Assembly (NCBI GenBank): GCA_001399805.1
Contig: LIHJ01000084.1
Coordinates: forward strand, 1-46,207
Direction: 5' to 3'
Source: Candidatus Bathyarchaeota archaeon BA1
GTDB taxonomy: Archaea > Thermoproteota > Bathyarchaeia > Bathyarchaeales > Bathyarchaeaceae
DNA length: 46,207 nt
Shown here: positions 42,298-46,207 of the stretch, in pieces
Position numbering within the stretch: position 1 is the stretch's first letter
Layout: each line of letters begins with the position of its first letter
The notes under the pieces: model-generated
What the model was told of the DNA's origin: nothing
Databases searched by the model: none
What the model saw: the letters and a program-made list of their open reading frames with translations, nothing else
Position numbers and translations under genes: made by a program

Positions 42298-43221
42298 TTG
42301 TCCAAGCCACACAAAAAAATCGTGTTAATCTTTTTGGATACTGACAAGCATGCAAGCCCCTTCGACATCCTAACCGCCATTGACCTATTTCCAGAAGCCC
42401 AAATCCTCCATTACAGTGGCGTTAGCCCAGATGACGCCAAGAGGCTCATTCAAGATGCCATGTTCCCACGCGGTCCTGAGGGGGCAAAACACACGAAGGT
42501 CTTCATTGGGGGATACGATGTGGAAAGGGCTGTTGAGATCCTGGAGGTAGCGAAGAAGTGTATGTTCCCACCCTTCGAACTCGCCATCATCGTGGACCCC
42601 AGAGGAGCCTACACAACCGCCTCAGCTGCCGTGGCGAAAACCCTCGCCACATCCATAGAGAAGGGACTAGGCGACCTCGATGGAAAGACCATCACCGTGC
42701 TGGCGGGAACAGGACCCGTGGGGCAGGCCGCTGCTCGCCTATACGCGATGGAGGGAGCCAACGTGATCGTTACTTCACGAGATCTCGCCAGATCAACCGC
42801 GGTTGCCAACAAAATCAATCAGGAACTGGAGGTGCAAAGAGCCCGGGGCGTGAAGGCCGCCATGCCCAATGAGGTGGGCAAATCCATTAAGGAGGCGGAC
42901 ATCATTTTGTCTGCAGGCGCCGCTGGGATTCATCTGCTACCCCTCAAAGTGCTTAAGGAGTATGGGAAGCGTTGCAGGGTTGTGGGGGACATCAACGCTA
43001 TTCCACCACTGGGTGTTGAGGGGTTAAAGCCCACGGATGAGGGTGTTGAGATGTTGCCAGGTGTTTGGGGGATAGGCGCCCTAGCCATAGGCACCTTCAA
43101 GAACAAGGTTGAGGCGCAGTTATTTAGGCGAGCGGTGGAGGCCCCAAAGGGGATATTCGACTACAAGATTGCCTATGAAATTGCGAAATCCATGGTTATG
43201 GCTAAGCTCAAGAAAACGTAA
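42298..43221 (+). CDS. mtdB: NAD(P)-dependent methylene-tetrahydromethanopterin dehydrogenase (MtdB-like)
   Basis: MtdA/MtdB enzymes oxidise methylene-H4MPT (or H4F) to methenyl with NAD(P), unlike the F420-linked Mtd of methanogens. The N-terminal part reads KIVLIFLDTDKHASPFDILT, AIDLFPEAQILHYSGVSPDD. The Rossmann domain has VLAGTGPVGQAAARLYAMEG ANVIVTSR. The C-terminal DINAIPPLGVEGLKP follows. The TTG start at 42298, just after AAGGTGA, gives about 307 residues, the family length. A frame open from 42181 adds 39 unconserved residues. It is followed 46 bases later by ftr, so mtdB-ftr-ubiX is one run. Confidence 0.92.
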   Translation: MSKPHKKIVLIFLDTDKHASPFDILTAIDLFPEAQILHYSGVSPDDAKRLIQDAMFPRGPEGAKHTKVFIGGYDVERAVEILEVAKKCMFPPFELAIIVDPRGAYTTASAAVAKTLATSIEKGLGDLDGKTITVLAGTGPVGQAAARLYAMEGANVIVTSRDLARSTAVANKINQELEVQRARGVKAAMPNEVGKSIKEADIILSAGAAGIHLLPLKVLKEYGKRCRVVGDINAIPPLGVEGLKPTDEGVEMLPGVWGIGALAIGTFKNKVEAQLFRRAVEAPKGIFDYKIAYEIAKSMVMAKLKKT

Positions 43222-43267
43222 ATGGAACGATATATTCTATAGAAATGGTGTCTATTGGGGTGATTTC

Positions 43268-44173
43268 ATGTTTCGCTATAACGGAGTAGAGGTCGAAGAC
43301 ACGTTCGCTGAAATTTTTTCGATGTGGATGGGGCGGGCCCTCATAACCGCTGACAACGAAAAGTGGGCATTGACAGCGGCAAGGAGCGCAACCGGCTTAG
43401 CCACCTCCATCATCATGTCCCCGGCGGAAGCCGGAATCGAGGGCATTGTGACGCCTGACAAAACCCCTGATGGGCGAGTTGGGGCGCTGATTCAAATCTA
43501 TCATCACGCCAGAAGAGACCTGAAATCCCAAATTGTTCTGAGGATAGGGCAGTGCGTCATGACCTGCCCCACCACCGCGGCCTTCGATGCGTTGCCCGAG
43601 GCGAAAAGGAGGCTAAAGGTGGGGCGGAGCCTTCGTCTGTTCGGTGACGGCTTTCAAAGGAGGGATGTGGTCGCCGGAAGAAAGGTTTGGCGCATCCCTG
43701 TCATGGAGGGGGAATTCATAGTGGAAGACAATTTTGGGGCTGTGAAGGCCATTGCTGGTGGAAACTTTCTGATTCTGGCTGAAAATCGAAAGGCAGGGCT
43801 TCAAGCTGCGGAAGAAGCTGTGAGCGCCATCGGTCGAAAGGGGGAAGGAATTATTTTGCCCTTTCCAGGCGGTGTCTGCAGGGCTGGGTCAAAATCGGGG
43901 TCCATGAAATACAAGCTGAATGCCTCCACATTTCACTCCTTCTGTCCAAGGTTGAAGAAGATCGTGTCGGATTCGAGGGTTCCTGAAAACGTGAACAGCG
44001 TTTATGAGATCGTCATAAATGGCTTGAATCTGGATGTTGTGAAGAGGGCGATGGCCGAGGGGATTAAGGCTGCGGTGAGGGTCCCGGGCGTGGTGAAAAT
44101 CTCGGCAGGGAATTACGGTGGTAAGCTCGGGCCCTATCGAGCCTACCTGAAGGAAGTGTTGGAGATAAAATAG
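43268..44173 (+). CDS. ftr: Formylmethanofuran:tetrahydromethanopterin formyltransferase
   Basis: Ftr transfers the formyl group from formylmethanofuran to H4MPT. The protein matches the family from MFRYNGVEVEDTFAEIFSMW through ALTAARSATGLATSIIMSPA, EAGIEGIVTPDKTPDGRVGA, QCVMTCPTTAAFDALPEA and RAGSKSGSMKYKLNASTF. The ATG at 43268 follows GGTGA; the frame is open from 43109 but that overlaps mtdB. The 301-residue length is exact. It links Fwd with Mch. Confidence 0.96.
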   Translation: MFRYNGVEVEDTFAEIFSMWMGRALITADNEKWALTAARSATGLATSIIMSPAEAGIEGIVTPDKTPDGRVGALIQIYHHARRDLKSQIVLRIGQCVMTCPTTAAFDALPEAKRRLKVGRSLRLFGDGFQRRDVVAGRKVWRIPVMEGEFIVEDNFGAVKAIAGGNFLILAENRKAGLQAAEEAVSAIGRKGEGIILPFPGGVCRAGSKSGSMKYKLNASTFHSFCPRLKKIVSDSRVPENVNSVYEIVINGLNLDVVKRAMAEGIKAAVRVPGVVKISAGNYGGKLGPYRAYLKEVLEIK

Positions 44174-44177
44174 GCGG

Positions 44178-44747
44178 GTGCCCCACTACATGCGATTGAT
44201 TGTGGCCATAACCGGGGCCAGCGGGGCTCTCTACGGCAAACGCTTACTGGAAGTTTTGCAAGACAAAAATGTTGAGACCCACCTGGTTATTAGCAGGGTC
44301 GCTGAAAGGGTGATTGAACATGAGCTGGGATTGGCAAAAAAGGACCTGGAAAGGCTGGCGGACCACGCATATGATGTGGACGATTTGTTGGCTCCCATTG
44401 TGAGTGGGTCGTTTAAAACAGATGGCATGGTGATCATTCCCTGCAGCATGAAAACATTGGCTGGTATTGCGCATGGCTATTCTGACAACCTCATTTTGAG
44501 GGCTGCGGACGTCACCTTAAAGGAGGGGCGAAGGCTCGTTTTGGTTCCTCGGGAAACCCCCATGCATGTCATTCATCTTCGCAACATGCTGGAGCTGGCG
44601 AAGCAAGGTGTTATCATTGTTCCGGCCATGCCCGCATACTATCACAAACCAAAGGATATTGGTGATCTGGTGGATTTTATGGTGGGTAAGGTTTTGGACA
44701 TATTGAAAGTGGAGCACACCCTCTATAAGAGGTGGGGGGAAAGCTGA
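44178..44747 (+). CDS. ubiX: UbiX-like flavin prenyltransferase
   Basis: UbiX prenylates FMN to make prenyl-FMN, the cofactor of UbiD-type (de)carboxylases. The protein has MRLIVAITGASGALYGKRLL, the FMN-binding SGSFKTDGMVIIPCSMKTLA, GIAHGYSDNLILRAADVTLK and RRLVLVPRETPMHVIHLRNM. The last blocks contain the usual R-E-T-P. The start is GTG at 44178 or ATG at 44190, which begins exactly MRLIVAITG. No ubiD is in the window. Co-location with ftr and mtdB is unexplained. Confidence 0.92.
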   Translation: MPHYMRLIVAITGASGALYGKRLLEVLQDKNVETHLVISRVAERVIEHELGLAKKDLERLADHAYDVDDLLAPIVSGSFKTDGMVIIPCSMKTLAGIAHGYSDNLILRAADVTLKEGRRLVLVPRETPMHVIHLRNMLELAKQGVIIVPAMPAYYHKPKDIGDLVDFMVGKVLDILKVEHTLYKRWGES

Positions 44748-44898
44748 ACATTAGAAGGGGAAAATTCATATAGCATACCCCAGGGCCTATCAAGGCTGGG
44801 TGAAGGTGTTTGATTTTGGGTCTGGTTATGGAAGGAAGGTGAGAAAGTCTCTGTTTAGTTGCACAAAATCAACGCGAAAACTGGGGCTGGCTTAATTC

Positions 44899-45921
44899 AT
44901 GATGAAGGCATGGGTCCCGATGGATGGTGACACGCTCATCTCAAGGGAGAACCTTGTCTTTTTCGTGTTTGGGTATGAGCACCCAGGTGGGCTGGTTTTC
45001 TCCTATTTAAAATACATACCATCAGGGCTGAGGTCATGCTTTCCCTTACCCTTTCTGAGACGATGCTGGAGACTGGGAGATGCGGAGCTTGTTCGCTCTG
45101 AAAAGCTCTATACAGCGCTAAATTTTCAGAGGCTCATGGAGGCTTTTCGTAATCGATTCCCCGATTATGTTTACTTTTGTCCATATCGCAGAAAGGAGGT
45201 GATCAGCGTCCCATTAAATCTCATAAAGAGGGTTTATGTGCCAAAAGAATGCCTACAGCGACTCTCCAAAAGGAAAAGAAAGGATCGACTACAAAAACTG
45301 GCGCTAGAGCTAATAAATCTTCTCTCTACGGAATCGGGTGTGCTGCTGGAGGACTTCGGGATCCATGGATCCATCGCCTTAAACATGCACACCATGGAAT
45401 CCGACATTGATTTGGTGGTGCGTGGATCACGCAACTTCCGAATCCTAGAAAAGGCGATCAACAAGCTTGTGGATGAAGGCACATTGAGCTATGTTTTCAC
45501 CAAGAGGCTGGATCGAGTGAGGAGGCATCGAGGACGATACAAGAACACCATTTTCGTGTACAATGCGGTGCGAAGGCTCGAGGAGATAACCTCTAGGTAC
45601 GGCGACCATCGATACCATCCTGTCAAGCCCGTTAGCTTTTCCTGCCAGATCATTGACGATGGTGAAGCCATGTTCCGACCAGCAATCTACCAGATCACAA
45701 ATTATCAACCACTTGATCCAGCCTCAGAACTCACCGAGGACGAGATCCCCACCGTTATGGTTTCCATGATAGGATATTATAGAAACGTGGCTCGACGTGG
45801 CGACACAGTTAAGGCCTCAGGGATGTTGGAACGGGTGGAAAACCTTGAATCTGGAAGAGCGCATCATCAAGTCGTGATAGGCACGGGAACCCGTGGGGAT
45901 GAATACATTTGGCCCCTTTAA
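44899..45921 (+). CDS. Predicted nucleotidyltransferase of archaeal type
   Basis: A 340-residue protein with a central nucleotidyltransferase motif FGIHGSIALNMHTMESDIDL VVRGS: G-S and D-x-D spaced as in the polymerase-beta superfamily. The N-terminal 130 residues (FVFGYEHPGGLVFSYLKYIP, VPLNLIKRVYVPKECLQRL) and C-terminal part (YQPLDPASELTEDEIPTVMV, IGTGTRGDEYIWPL) are conserved-looking but lack motifs I can name. The substrate is unknown. The start at ATG 44899 has another ATG directly after. Confidence 0.75.
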   Translation: MMKAWVPMDGDTLISRENLVFFVFGYEHPGGLVFSYLKYIPSGLRSCFPLPFLRRCWRLGDAELVRSEKLYTALNFQRLMEAFRNRFPDYVYFCPYRRKEVISVPLNLIKRVYVPKECLQRLSKRKRKDRLQKLALELINLLSTESGVLLEDFGIHGSIALNMHTMESDIDLVVRGSRNFRILEKAINKLVDEGTLSYVFTKRLDRVRRHRGRYKNTIFVYNAVRRLEEITSRYGDHRYHPVKPVSFSCQIIDDGEAMFRPAIYQITNYQPLDPASELTEDEIPTVMVSMIGYYRNVARRGDTVKASGMLERVENLESGRAHHQVVIGTGTRGDEYIWPL

Positions 45922-45994
45922 GACTGAGGGATCGTGACGCCATCTTCACGAAAGAGGGCTTGGTTTTTCGAGTTTACAGGTATAACTAAGGTAT

Positions 45995-46009
45995 TTTTAC
46001 ATATATACT
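45995..46009 (+). promoter_or_regulatory. TATA-like box at the right edge
   Basis: TTTTTACATATATAC about 70 bases after the nucleotidyltransferase stop. It could start a rightward transcript near 46030, for the coding-like sequence that runs off the window. Sequence pattern only. Confidence 0.35.
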
Positions 46010-46017
46010 CCCGTTAA

Positions 46018-46207
46018 CTGATTGATTTCGGTTTCCAGGGAAACGAAGGGCCTTTTCTGGGATGGCTTGTACTTTGAGGCTCCCACGTGAGGGCGTTCAT
46101 TTTTTCCCGAGAAAGGAGAATTTTGAGCAGATTAGGAGACTTGACCCGATTTTCGTCTCCTTTTCGCTCCTAACGGTTGTACTTTCGGGGGAACATTGGC
46201 GAGGAGA
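46018..46207 (+). other. Partial coding-like sequence at the window end
   Basis: A frame from TTG at 46020 reads ISVSRETKGLFWDGLYFEAP T then stops. A second frame continues REGVHFFPRKENFEQIRRLD, PIFVSFSLLTVVLSGEHW to the edge. Together they look like one gene start with a frameshift near 46090. It is cut by the window end, and no family is recognised. Confidence 0.3.

Overview
This window is archaeal. Its core is tetrahydromethanopterin (H4MPT)/methanofuran one-carbon chemistry: formylmethanofuran dehydrogenase subunits C, A, B and D, formyltransferase Ftr, cyclohydrolase Mch, an NAD(P)-type methylene-H4MPT dehydrogenase, an MtrH-type methyltransferase and a corrinoid-domain protein. Supporting functions are F420 ligase CofE, a MptN-like ATP-grasp ligase, and MobA and FdhD for molybdenum enzymes. 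Archaeal TATA-like boxes, TTG/GTG starts, VapBC, HEPN/MNT and DUF2283 modules and a minimal SufC-SufB pair fit an uncultured, probably Bathyarchaeia-like member of Thermoproteota. That placement is inference; no rRNA or tRNA gene was recognised.

Layout. 0-5.4 kb (minus strand): a broken Cas4-like nuclease behind cofE, an ABC-ATPase remnant, a PadR regulator with a Cys/His-rich miniprotein, lesion-bearing sufB and sufC, and a small ferredoxin. 5.5-10.7 kb: mobA-fdhD-mptN-like, methyltransferase, PPP phosphatase and the C-terminal relic of a second phosphatase. 10.7-19 kb: accessory genes (HAD hydrolase, methyltransferases, Tag-like glycosylase, MFS transporter, broken vapBC, two Eis-like acetyltransferases) and a gene-free stretch with strong hairpins. 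19.3-22.4 kb: a 4-hydroxybutyryl-CoA-dehydratase-family flavoprotein, a pyruvate-kinase-C-like protein and an FrhB-like F420 protein. 22.5-29.5 kb: a toxin/antitoxin-rich accessory zone (HEPN-MNT, DUF4258-DUF2283 twice), an internally deleted flavoprotein, an NAD-epimerase and a coiled-coil protein.

29.6-44.7 kb is the C1 region: an ECF-S-like membrane protein, mtrH, corrinoid protein, mch, a broken acyl-CoA ligase, fwdDBAC, then mtdB-ftr-ubiX. Two retropepsin-like proteins, DUF5678 and a rearranged VapB/VapC/LAGLIDADG/RHH locus lie among them. Together Fwd, Ftr, Mch and MtdB connect CO2/formyl-methanofuran with methylene-H4MPT, and MtrH plus a corrinoid protein would exchange methyl groups with the same carrier. 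Mer, Mcr and the membrane Mtr subunits are not in the window, so the direction (methyl oxidation or reductive acetogenesis) cannot be decided.

A striking general property is the many single-base frameshifts and a few nonsense codons in otherwise well-conserved genes (sufC, sufB, vapB, vapC, mtrH C-terminus, acyl-CoA ligase, a methyltransferase, cas4-like). Many lie in short homopolymers, so assembly or sequencing error and true gene decay both need to be considered.
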